Assembly: GCA_004173235.1 (NCBI GenBank) | Contig: SEAC01000036.1 | Span: 1 to 52,821 of the forward strand | From: Chitinophagaceae bacterium | GTDB lineage: Bacteria; Bacteroidota; Bacteroidia; Chitinophagales; Chitinophagaceae | Direction: 5' to 3' | Length of the DNA stretch: 52,821 nt | Part shown: positions 43,536 through 51,271 of the stretch, one piece after another | Layout: each line of letters opens with the position of its first letter | How positions within the stretch are numbered: the stretch's first letter is position 1 | Notes under the pieces: model-generated | What the model was told of the DNA's origin: nothing | Databases searched by the model: none | The model's input: the letters and a program-made list of their open reading frames with translations, nothing else | Translations under genes and position numbers: made by a program

Positions 43536-43991
43536 TTATTTTTTCTTCACCTGTAACTCCTCCCAGGGTGTCGTTCCATCCTTTTCCCTTGTAAATACGA
43601 GGGAGGGATCTTCTTGGATGACGATCTCGGCGGTTGTATAAATACGGTTGCCTTCGAGGAGGTGGCCGCCGATGCAGCGACCCGTGCTGTCGGCGATGCT
43701 GAGGTGGATGTGTGAGCCGTTTTTGGATAGCGTGCCCGTGAGGCTCACGATCTCGAAATGCCCGCTGCCGCTACTTCCCTGCTGCTGGTTGGCGAAGCGG
43801 ATGTTGTAGTGGGTGAGGCTGCCCGCGCAGGTAGCGATCCAGCCAGCTTCGATGCCTTCTTTATTGGCGAAAGCCTGAAGCTCGGTGCGCAGGTCGGCGC
43901 CGGGGCGAAGGCGAAGGGCATGTGTTTTGGTCATTTTCGAATGGCAGGAGAGTAGGGGCAGCAGCCCGATGAGCAGATAGCGTTTCACCAT
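43536..43991 (-). CDS. PPC (DUF296) domain protein with lipoprotein signal
   Basis: The 151-aa protein has a PPC/DUF296 domain (about 20-140): RPGADLRTEL, then GSHIHLSIADSTG and GGHLLEGNRIYTTAEIVI with the His residues that bind metal in bacterial members. PPC domains in plants bind DNA with an AT-hook; bacterial ones are mostly uncharacterised trimers. Unusually, the N-terminus looks like a lipoprotein signal (LIGLLPLLSC, Cys16), which would place the domain in the envelope. I start at 43991, not 44024. It is the last gene of a murF, DUF983, PPC series with short gaps. A GTATAAATAC word lies at 43636-43645. Confidence 0.78.
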   Translation of the reverse strand: MVKRYLLIGLLPLLSCHSKMTKTHALRLRPGADLRTELQAFANKEGIEAGWIATCAGSLTHYNIRFANQQQGSSGSGHFEIVSLTGTLSKNGSHIHLSIADSTGRCIGGHLLEGNRIYTTAEIVIQEDPSLVFTREKDGTTPWEELQVKKK

Positions 43992-44020
43992 CGGAAGGTA
44001 GCAAGCCTCCGGCAAAACGA

Positions 44021-44476
44021 TCACCAGTTGCCCATTTGCTCGCGGTTGATCCGTTCGTGCCCGGGAAGTGCGTGCTCCTTCCAGTCGGGATCAAAAGGGA
44101 CGAACCACGAAAGCCACAGGCTGCGCGAGAAGCGCATGAGGAACGGCTGCAGCGAGGCCAGGAACAGGCTGTTGCATACAACCCAGTACACGAAGCGGTT
44201 GTCGTGAAAACTGAACCCTATGATGAGCCACCAGGTGATCAGCGTGGCAAGGCTGATGAAGATGCCGATGAAATAACTAACGTAGCCCGTACCATAATAG
44301 AAGCCCACTTCGATGTCGGTGATCTGTCCGCACACCGGGCAGCGCTCGTTCATCTTCATGATGCCACGCAAACGAAAGCTAAGTGGTCGTTCGAACAGCT
44401 TCCCTTCGCGGCAGCGCGGACAATAACAGCCGTAGATGGTGGCCAGGTAGCTGCGGTGTGGACGAACGTCGCTCAT
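44021..44476 (-). CDS. DUF983 membrane protein with zinc ribbon
   Basis: The 151-aa product has two N-terminal Cys pairs, CPRC (about 19-22) and CPVCG (about 46-50), forming a probable zinc ribbon, followed by two hydrophobic segments (about 62-88 and 97-112) and a C-terminal soluble tail. This matches DUF983, an uncharacterised inner-membrane family. It starts 10 bases after the murF stop, so it is almost certainly co-transcribed with murF, and the PPC gene follows 29 bases later. Confidence 0.85.
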   Translation of the reverse strand: MSDVRPHRSYLATIYGCYCPRCREGKLFERPLSFRLRGIMKMNERCPVCGQITDIEVGFYYGTGYVSYFIGIFISLATLITWWLIIGFSFHDNRFVYWVVCNSLFLASLQPFLMRFSRSLWLSWFVPFDPDWKEHALPGHERINREQMGNW

Positions 44477-44486
44477 CGTGTTTCGT

Positions 44487-45770
44487 TTACAGGTAGTCGA
44501 GCACCTGCTCCATGCAGGTGCTGCGCGATCCTTTTATCAGGAAGCTTGTGTGCTCCGGCGCTTGCCCGCGCAGCCATTGGCCGGCGTCAGCAGCCGTAGC
44601 AAAGCGATGGAAAGGATGATCGATCTTTTGAAAATCCCCGCCTACAAGCAGTACGGCTTTCCATTGTTTTGCGGCAATCACCTCTATGATGGCGCGATGC
44701 TCGTCGAGGCTTTCCGCACCCAGTTCGGCCATCGCGCCCAACACCAACACTTTCGCATCGCCCGCTGCGCGCGCAAAATTTTCGATGGCCAGCTTCATGC
44801 TGCTCGGGTTGGCGTTGTAGGCATCGAGGATGATGCTGTTGCTGCCTTTTTGCACCAGCTGCGACCGGCTGTTGGAAGGAGCATATCCTTCGAGCGCCGT
44901 GCGGATCTTTTCGTTGGGCACCCCAAAGTGGCGGCCGATGGCAACCGCTGCCAACACATTGGGCAGGTTGTAGCCACCCACCAGCTGCGTGTCGATGCGG
45001 CCTTCAAAGCCTTTCGTGAAATGCACGGAGAGAAATGGGTCGGATGCAACAGCCTCGCCGGTATAGTCGGCGTTGTGCGTGCCGTAGGTGATGCGCTCCA
45101 CGATACCGGCGCTCATTTGGCGCAGGTAGTCGTAGTCCCACATCACAAAGGCGCTGCCGCCCGCTGCACGCAGGTGGTCGAAGAGCTCGCCCTTGCCTTT
45201 GCGCACGCCTTCTACGCCGCCAAACCCTTCAAGGTGTGCCTTGCCGCAATTGGTGATGAGGCCGTGCGTAGGCAGGGCGTAGCGGCAGTAGGAGGCGATC
45301 TCCTTCTGGTGGTTCGCGCCCATTTCCACGATGGCAAACTCCGCATCGTTGCGGATCTTGAGGATGGTGAGCGGAACGCCGATATGGTTGTTGAGGTTTC
45401 CTTCGGTTGTATAAGTACGGTAGTGCGCTGCGAGAACGGCATGGATCAACTCCTTCGTGGTGGTCTTGCCATTGGAGCCGGTGATGGCGATAAAGGGAAT
45501 GTTGAAGCGCTTGCGGTGCTCCAGTGCCAGCTGTTGCAAGGCTTCGAGCACATCGTTTACGAGGAAGGTTTTTCCTTCAACGGTATATTCCGCCTCGTCG
45601 ATCACGCAGATGGCCGCCCCGGCGGCAAGTGCCTGCTTCACGAAGGCATTCCCATTGAAGTTCGGCCCTTTGAGCGCAAAGAAAAGATCGCCTTCACCCA
45701 GCTTGCGGGTATCGGTTTGAACAGACGGATGCTTTTGGTAGAGGGAGTAGAGTTCTTCGATTCGGGACAT
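44487..45770 (-). CDS. murF: UDP-N-acetylmuramoyl-tripeptide:D-Ala-D-Ala ligase
   Basis: Adds D-Ala-D-Ala to UDP-MurNAc-tripeptide, the last cytoplasmic step of peptidoglycan precursor synthesis. The 427-aa Mur ligase has an N-terminal UDP-binding domain, the ATP P-loop GSNGKTTTKELI (about 97-108), TEGNLNNHIGVP (about 121-132) with the conserved Asn-rich loop, EMGANHQKEI (about 147-156), and DAYNANPSSM (about 316-325). The ATG lies 4 nt from a perfect -7 box, predicting a leaderless transcript, and an octamer array fills the upstream promoter region. It heads a three-gene series with DUF983 and PPC. Other mur genes are not in view. Confidence 0.96.
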   Translation of the reverse strand: MSRIEELYSLYQKHPSVQTDTRKLGEGDLFFALKGPNFNGNAFVKQALAAGAAICVIDEAEYTVEGKTFLVNDVLEALQQLALEHRKRFNIPFIAITGSNGKTTTKELIHAVLAAHYRTYTTEGNLNNHIGVPLTILKIRNDAEFAIVEMGANHQKEIASYCRYALPTHGLITNCGKAHLEGFGGVEGVRKGKGELFDHLRAAGGSAFVMWDYDYLRQMSAGIVERITYGTHNADYTGEAVASDPFLSVHFTKGFEGRIDTQLVGGYNLPNVLAAVAIGRHFGVPNEKIRTALEGYAPSNSRSQLVQKGSNSIILDAYNANPSSMKLAIENFARAAGDAKVLVLGAMAELGAESLDEHRAIIEVIAAKQWKAVLLVGGDFQKIDHPFHRFATAADAGQWLRGQAPEHTSFLIKGSRSTCMEQVLDYL

Positions 45771-45774
45771 AGGT

Positions 45775-45782
45775 CAAAGGTA
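45775..45782 (-). promoter_or_regulatory. -7 promoter box of murF
   Basis: On the minus strand it reads TACCTTTG (perfect TAnnTTTG), 4 nt from the murF ATG. Its last two bases are shared with the start of the octamer array at 45781. Confidence 0.65.
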
Positions 45783-45852
45783 ATGTGCTGATGTGCTAAT
45801 GTGCTGATGTGCTAGTGTGGTAATGTGCTAATGTGCTAATGTGGTAATGTGT
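45781..45852. repeat. 8-bp-period array, TAATGTGC family
   Basis: Nine octamers in perfect register, seven of which fit TRATGTGS: for example TAATGTGC, TGATGTGC, TAGTGTGG, TAATGTGG, TAATGTGT. A decayed continuation (GATGGGG, TGATGCG) follows. The array lies upstream of the murF -7 box. Confidence 0.85.
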
Positions 45853-45918
45853 GATGGGGTGATGCGTGAAGTGCTGCCGCTTCGTAATGACGTCCGGATA
45901 GGCCTTTGTAGGTCTTAC

Positions 45919-45944
45919 GAATAAACTAATAAACCAATAAACCC
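45919..45944. repeat. 8-bp-period array, AATAAACC family
   Basis: GAATAAAC, TAATAAAC, CAATAAAC in register, directly abutting the terminator stem at 45944. The preceding GTAGGTCTTACG resembles GTAGGGTTCTTACCG in front of the array at 8571. Confidence 0.7.
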
Positions 45945-45990
45945 ATAGAATGACAAAAGCCCCTCGGAGAGGGGCTTTTGTCGTTCTATG
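45944..45990 (-). terminator. Long terminator hairpin of gldJ
   Basis: A 22-bp stem with one wobble and a 3-nt loop; the core is AAAAGCCCCTC / GAGGGGCTTTT. It lies 7 bases after the gldJ stop and works in both directions. Confidence 0.85.
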
Positions 45991-45996
45991 GCACTC

Positions 45997-47562
45997 TTAG
46001 CGCTTTTGCTTTTTCTGCTTCCAGTAGTTACCGGTTTTGCGGCCTTTGCCTTCGGGCGAACCCATGCGGTCCATCGCGCAACGGAAACCTACCATGCTCG
46101 AAGCCTGGTCTTCTTCCATGTAGCGGCGGGCACCGGGGCTCAGCCAGTAGGCGCGGTCGTTCCAGCTACCACCTTTGTAAACGCGGCTCTTGTCCGACAC
46201 GAGGGTGGTTTTTCCATAGCCGTACGAGGCGTCCGACAGGGTATCACCATCGAGGAAGTTGATCACGTTGCCCCGCTGGTAGTTGCGGCGGCTCTTGCTT
46301 TCTTCGTCGGTAACAGCGGTCATCTTCACGCGGCCCATCGAATCGATCTCGGCTTCGCCGCTCGAGTTCTTATAAAGCTTCATGAATTTGTTGCCACGGA
46401 AGGGAGCTACGTCGTCGGCATCAAGACCAGTCATAGGACGGAAGACGTCGGCAACCCACTCGCTTACGTTACCGGCCATGTTATAGAGGCCGAAACCGTT
46501 GGGGTAGAAAGATTGGACAGGAGCGGTGTAGATCGCGCGGTCGTTGAGACCACCGGCCACACCGGCGTTGTCGCCCGAGCCCCGCTTGAAGTTGGCGAGG
46601 AACTGGCCATGCCAGGAGCCGTGCTTCGTTTCGCGGAGGCCGCTGTAGTTCATGTTGGCCGTCCAGGGGTACACCTGCTTGTTGGTTACGAGTTCCTCAC
46701 CACGCTTGCCTTCCTTCTTGGAGGGGCGGGGGTTGTTGGCTACATAACCGTAGGCAGCGTATTCCCACTCGGCTTCGAAGGGCAGGCGGTAGTCGGGGAG
46801 GAGCACACCGTCTTCCATCGTTACGTTGGCGCGGGGCTGGCCCTGCGGGGTTTTCAGCGGGTTCTTCTTGCTGCGGGCCATCGTTCCGGGCTGAGCCTGG
46901 TACAGACCGAGCAGGTACGACTTGGTAGTGAAGATCGACGACTCGCCTTCGGCATTACCCTGCTGCTGCAGGATGCCTTGCTTGTTCACATACTTCTTTT
47001 GAATGAGGATGTTCTCGTTCACACGGTCGGAGCGCCACAGGCAGAAGTCGTGCGCCTGCTTCCAGTTTACGCCAACAACGGGGTAATCGTTGAAGCCCGG
47101 GTGACGGAGGTAATATTCTACGAGGGGCTCGTTATACGAAAGCTCGCTGCGCCATACGAGGGTATCGGGGAGGGCAGCGTCGGTGATCTTTTTGTTTTCG
47201 GGAACGTCGGAGGGGAAGAGGCGGTTGAGCCAGAACAGGTACTCGCGGTAGTGCACGTTGGCCACCTCGGTGCGATCCATATAAAAAGAAGGAACGGTAA
47301 CGCGGCGCGGAACGTTGTTCCAGTCACCCATTATGTCCTCTTCGGTCTGACCCATCGTGAAGGTACCGCCAGGTACGAATACGAGACCGGGGCCGGTGCC
47401 TTGTTCCTTGGACTTGGCCACCTGGTAGCCGCCCATTTTCTTGTCGTTGTAGCTCCAACCGGTTACGTCGGACTTGCCCGCTTTGTTCTTCTTGCCAAAC
47501 AGGCTGCAGGAAGACAGCGCTGCGGCTGAGGATAAGAGGATTACGAAAGTTTTCAGTTGCAT
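45997..47562 (-). CDS. gldJ: Gliding motility / T9SS lipoprotein GldJ
   Basis: The 521-aa lipoprotein (lipobox ALSSC, Cys19) has one FGE/SUMF1 (formylglycine-generating-enzyme-like) domain (about 60-505): FVPGGTFTMGQTEED near the start, EAEWEYAAYG, NMAGNVSEWVADVF and YKGGSWNDRAYW later. In Bacteroidota GldJ and GldK share this fold; position beside porU/porV and absence of gldLMN favour GldJ, which is needed for gliding and stabilises the T9SS core. It is an outer-membrane, periplasm-facing protein. The start at 47562 is set by the lipoprotein signal; the longer open frame to 48303 runs antisense to porU. It is divergent from porU with 216 bases between start codons. Confidence 0.9.
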   Translation of the reverse strand: MQLKTFVILLSSAAALSSCSLFGKKNKAGKSDVTGWSYNDKKMGGYQVAKSKEQGTGPGLVFVPGGTFTMGQTEEDIMGDWNNVPRRVTVPSFYMDRTEVANVHYREYLFWLNRLFPSDVPENKKITDAALPDTLVWRSELSYNEPLVEYYLRHPGFNDYPVVGVNWKQAHDFCLWRSDRVNENILIQKKYVNKQGILQQQGNAEGESSIFTTKSYLLGLYQAQPGTMARSKKNPLKTPQGQPRANVTMEDGVLLPDYRLPFEAEWEYAAYGYVANNPRPSKKEGKRGEELVTNKQVYPWTANMNYSGLRETKHGSWHGQFLANFKRGSGDNAGVAGGLNDRAIYTAPVQSFYPNGFGLYNMAGNVSEWVADVFRPMTGLDADDVAPFRGNKFMKLYKNSSGEAEIDSMGRVKMTAVTDEESKSRRNYQRGNVINFLDGDTLSDASYGYGKTTLVSDKSRVYKGGSWNDRAYWLSPGARRYMEEDQASSMVGFRCAMDRMGSPEGKGRKTGNYWKQKKQKR

Positions 47563-47778
47563 AAAGCGTTTAAATTTGTCTTTCAAAAGGACTACTGGTG
47601 CAAACGATTCCCACGAAGAACCTTGTTCAGGAATTCTAAAACGCCGCTGGTGCGGAATTATTGTATCGTCCCGGACATTGGATCGAGGTGGTTTGCGAAT
47701 ATAGAAAGTTTGTGGGATTCCCGAAAAGGGAATTCGTTTTTTTGCCGATATTACTGTTTCAACTGTTGTATAACTGCG

Positions 47779-50700
47779 ATGACTGTTTTGTGCCGAACCG
47801 CCCTGCTGCTGCTTTTCACGCTCCTTTCCGTCACTGGTCTCCGCGCCCAGCGCACCTGGAAACCGCACTCCGTGCTGGTCTCCGGAAGCTGGTACCGCAT
47901 AGCCGTTTCGGCCAACGGCGTGCATAAGCTGGACGCAGCTTTCCTGGCGGGCCTCGGCCTCGGCTCCAACATACCCTCCTCCGCAATCCGCGTGTATGGC
48001 GCTACGGCCGGGATGGTGCCCGAAAGCAACGTGGACCCGCGCGTAGACGATCTCGAAGAAGTGGCGCTGGCCGTGGTGGATGGCGGCGATGGCAGCATTT
48101 CCGGCTCCGATTACGTGCTTTTTTACGGACAAGCGCCCCATACCTGGAAAAAAGACTCCATCAACCGCTCCTTCTACCACCAGAAGAACCTGTATTCCGA
48201 GCAGACCTACTACTTCCTCACCGTGGGGGGAACCGGTAAGCGTATTATGCCTCTTCCACCAAACAGCGGTGGTGCTCAGCAGGTTACGGGCTTCAGCGAA
48301 CATATTTTCTATGAAAAAGATTCGGTGAACTTCCTCAGCAGCGGCAAAGACTGGTGGGGCGAGGAGTTCAGCAACCTGCCCGGCCGCACGCTTACGCGGA
48401 GCCTCAGCCTCGATGGTGCCGACGCGCTCCCTGGAAGCCAGCTGCAGATCAACACCCGCGTGGCGGCCCGTTCGATTGGCTCCGGATCTTCATTTGCCAT
48501 CACGCTCAACGGTCAGCCGGCCCTCCAGGTGCCCGTGCTACCCGTAACCGGCATCTTCAACGACCTCTTTGCGCAGCAGCGCACCGCAACGGGCTTCACT
48601 ATTTATGGAGGCACCGGCCTGAACCTCGGGTTCTCGTTCGTGCCCGGCGGCGCCAATCCGCAAGGCTGGCTCGATTGGGTGGAACTGATTTACCGCCGTC
48701 CGCTGAACCTGCTGCCGGGGCGTCAGCTGCTGTTCCGCGACTGGACGAGCGTGGCCGGGGGCGACGCCACCTTTCGCGTGGCCGGAGCTGCGGGCAACAC
48801 ACAAGTGTGGGAGGTTACCGATCCCTTCAACGCGCGCCTCGTTAGCGGAACGCTCAGCGGCGGCACGCTGAGCTTCGGCGCCAACACCGACCGGCTGCGC
48901 GAGTATGTTGCGTTCACCAACGATTTTCTCGCGCCCGTAGCCGCCGGCGCAGTGCCCAACCAGGATCTTCACGGGGCCACCGCCGCCGACCTGCTGGTAG
49001 TGACGCACCCTTCGTTTGCCGCGCAGGCCGCGCAGATCGCGGAGTTTCACCGGCAGCACGACAACCTCCGCGTAGCCGTGGTGACCACCGAGCAGGTGTA
49101 CCGCGAATTTGCAGGCGGCAGCCCCGACCCTGGCGCCATCCGCGACTTCGCCAAACTTTACTACGATCGCTTCCGCGGCAGCTGGGGCGCTTCGGGCAAA
49201 TACCTGCTGCTGCTCGGCCGCGGCTCTTTCGATTACAAAGACCGCGTGCGGAACAATACCAACTTCGTCCCGGTATACGAAAGTCCCATCTCGCTCGACC
49301 CGCTTTCCACCCACGCTTCCGACGACTTCTTCGGGTTCCTCGACGACGGCGAAGACATCAACAGCGGCATCATCCTCAACACGCTCGACATCGGAATCGG
49401 GCGCATACCCGCGCGCACGGCGGCGGAGGCGCAAAACTTCGTGGACAAGCTGATCGCCTACCTCAGTCCCGCATCTTTTGGCCCCTGGCGCAACGGCGCC
49501 ACCTTTGTAGCCGACGACCAGGACTATAACCTCCATCTCGACGACGCCGAATTGATGGCGGCTACCACGGCTGCGCAGAATCCCTTCCTCAACGAAACGA
49601 AGATCTACCTCGACGCCTACCGCAAGGAAGGCGGAACGGCAGGCGGCACCTACCCGCAGGCCAACGCAGCCATCAACAACAACATCCTCAACGGCACGCT
49701 CATCTGGAACTACAGCGGTCACGGCGGCTATGCGCGGCTGGCGGAGGAAACGATCGTGGACCAGGGCATCGTCAACAGCTGGAGCAATGCGGGCAGGCTG
49801 CCGCTCTTTCTCACCGCCACCTGCGACTTTGCCCCTTACGACCTGCCCGGCGTGAACTCGCTGGGCGAAGACCTGCTGCTGCGCCCGCGCACGGGGGCCA
49901 TTGCGCTGATGACCACCAACCGCGTGGTGTTTGCCTTCAGCAACCGCCTCCTCAACAACAATTACCTCCAGGTGGCGCTTCAGCCCGATGCGGCGGGGCG
50001 CTACAAAACCCTGGGTGAGGCCGTGCAGGCATCGAAAAACCTTACCTACGCCACCAGTGGCGACCTTACCAACAACCGCAAGTTTGCCCTCATCGGCGAC
50101 CCGGCGATGACCATCGGCTTCCCGCGCAACCGCGTGCGGCCGCTGCTGGTGAACGGGCATCCCATTGCAACGGCCGATACGCTGAGCGCAACGGAATTTG
50201 CCGAAATAGAAGGAGAGGTGACCGACGGCGCCGGCCTGCGCCTCAACGACTTCAACGGAACGGTAGCGCTGACCCTTTTTGACAAACCGCAAACGGTGCG
50301 TACGCTCGGCAACGACCCCACGAGCAACCCGGTGCCCTTTCAAACGCAAACCAACTCGCTCTTTCGCGGAAAGGTGACTGCCAGCGGCGGACGGTTCAAA
50401 TTCAGGTTCCGCCTCCCGCGCGACATCAACTTCCAGTATGGGGCGGGGCGCATGAGCTTTTATGCGCACGACAGCACCCTCGATGCTACCGGCGTTTCGG
50501 GCAACGTACTCATCGGCGGCCTTGCAGCAGGGGCGGCCAACGACAACGAAGGCCCGCATATCCGCGCCTGGCTCAACGATGAGCGTTTTGTAAGCGGATC
50601 GGTCACCAACGAGCGGCCGATCCTGCTGCTGAAGCTTGCCGACTCCTCGGGGATCAACACCGGGAATGCCGGCATCGACCACGACATCGTGGTAACGCTC

Positions 50701-51201
50701 GACGGCAATAACCGCAACTATTATATACTGAATGATTTTTACGAAACCGACCCCGACACCTACCAGCGGGGAAGCGTACGCTTTCAGCTGCCCGAACTGG
50801 AGCCGGGTCATCATACGCTGTCCATCAAAGCCTGGGATGTGCTGAACAATTCGGGCGATGCCACGCTCGAGTTTACCGTGGCGAAAGATGAAGAACTCGT
50901 TCTCGGTCACGTGCTGAATTACCCCAACCCTTTCACTACGCGCACGCAGTTCTGGTTTGAGCACAACAAGCCGGGTATCGACCTGCGCGTGAAGGCGGAA
51001 ATCTATACCGTTACGGGCCACCTGATAAAAACCATCCAGCGCACAATAAATAACGAAGGAAACCGTTCGATGGAGACCGAATGGGATGGACGCGACGATT
51101 ATGGACAGCGCGTGGGAAGAGGGGTGTACATCTACAGGTTGACGGTGGAAAGTGCCGATGGAAAAAGGGCGAGCCAACTGCAAAAACTGGTGCTCTTGTA
51201 A
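47779..51201 (+). CDS. porU: T9SS C-terminal-signal peptidase (sortase) PorU
   Basis: The 1140-aa protein removes the C-terminal sorting domain of T9SS cargo and attaches the mature protein to the cell surface. It has a signal peptide (cleavage near GLRAQ), a large N-terminal beta domain, and a gingipain-like C25 domain (about 390-760) with His in NYSGHGGY (about 648) and catalytic Cys in TATCDFAPYD (about 683). Its own C-terminus (NYPNPF... to GVYIYRLTV) resembles a T9SS type A domain, as known for PorU. ATG 47779 is preferred over the frame start at 47557. porV follows 70 bases later on the same strand. Confidence 0.93.
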   Translation: MTVLCRTALLLLFTLLSVTGLRAQRTWKPHSVLVSGSWYRIAVSANGVHKLDAAFLAGLGLGSNIPSSAIRVYGATAGMVPESNVDPRVDDLEEVALAVVDGGDGSISGSDYVLFYGQAPHTWKKDSINRSFYHQKNLYSEQTYYFLTVGGTGKRIMPLPPNSGGAQQVTGFSEHIFYEKDSVNFLSSGKDWWGEEFSNLPGRTLTRSLSLDGADALPGSQLQINTRVAARSIGSGSSFAITLNGQPALQVPVLPVTGIFNDLFAQQRTATGFTIYGGTGLNLGFSFVPGGANPQGWLDWVELIYRRPLNLLPGRQLLFRDWTSVAGGDATFRVAGAAGNTQVWEVTDPFNARLVSGTLSGGTLSFGANTDRLREYVAFTNDFLAPVAAGAVPNQDLHGATAADLLVVTHPSFAAQAAQIAEFHRQHDNLRVAVVTTEQVYREFAGGSPDPGAIRDFAKLYYDRFRGSWGASGKYLLLLGRGSFDYKDRVRNNTNFVPVYESPISLDPLSTHASDDFFGFLDDGEDINSGIILNTLDIGIGRIPARTAAEAQNFVDKLIAYLSPASFGPWRNGATFVADDQDYNLHLDDAELMAATTAAQNPFLNETKIYLDAYRKEGGTAGGTYPQANAAINNNILNGTLIWNYSGHGGYARLAEETIVDQGIVNSWSNAGRLPLFLTATCDFAPYDLPGVNSLGEDLLLRPRTGAIALMTTNRVVFAFSNRLLNNNYLQVALQPDAAGRYKTLGEAVQASKNLTYATSGDLTNNRKFALIGDPAMTIGFPRNRVRPLLVNGHPIATADTLSATEFAEIEGEVTDGAGLRLNDFNGTVALTLFDKPQTVRTLGNDPTSNPVPFQTQTNSLFRGKVTASGGRFKFRFRLPRDINFQYGAGRMSFYAHDSTLDATGVSGNVLIGGLAAGAANDNEGPHIRAWLNDERFVSGSVTNERPILLLKLADSSGINTGNAGIDHDIVVTLDGNNRNYYILNDFYETDPDTYQRGSVRFQLPELEPGHHTLSIKAWDVLNNSGDATLEFTVAKDEELVLGHVLNYPNPFTTRTQFWFEHNKPGIDLRVKAEIYTVTGHLIKTIQRTINNEGNRSMETEWDGRDDYGQRVGRGVYIYRLTVESADGKRASQLQKLVLL

Positions 51202-51224
51202 CGGTAACGTTCCCGAAGAAAAAC

Positions 51225-51252
51225 TTGCGAATAAACCAAAACTCTATATTTT
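51225..51252 (+). promoter_or_regulatory. Candidate promoter of porV
   Basis: TTG (51225-51227) and TATATTTT (51245-51252; one mismatch from TAnnTTTG) are spaced 17 nt apart, 19 nt before ATG 51272. It would allow porV expression independent of porU. Confidence 0.45.
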
Positions 51253-51271
51253 CACACCTCTATTACAAAAT

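Noticed and set aside
45781..45852. Possible CRISPR array
   Set aside because: Units are 8 bp, contiguous and without spacers; no cas genes nearby. The Cas4-like half of DUF2779 proteins is not evidence for CRISPR.
45997..48303. Long 768-codon frame for gldJ
   Set aside because: The first 247 codons overlap porU antisense; the lipoprotein signal starts at 47562.
48538..51183. 881-codon open frame antisense to porU
   Set aside because: Its translation is low in recognisable motifs and rich in Val/Arg/Gly, typical of an antisense shadow; porU on the other strand has a full domain set.
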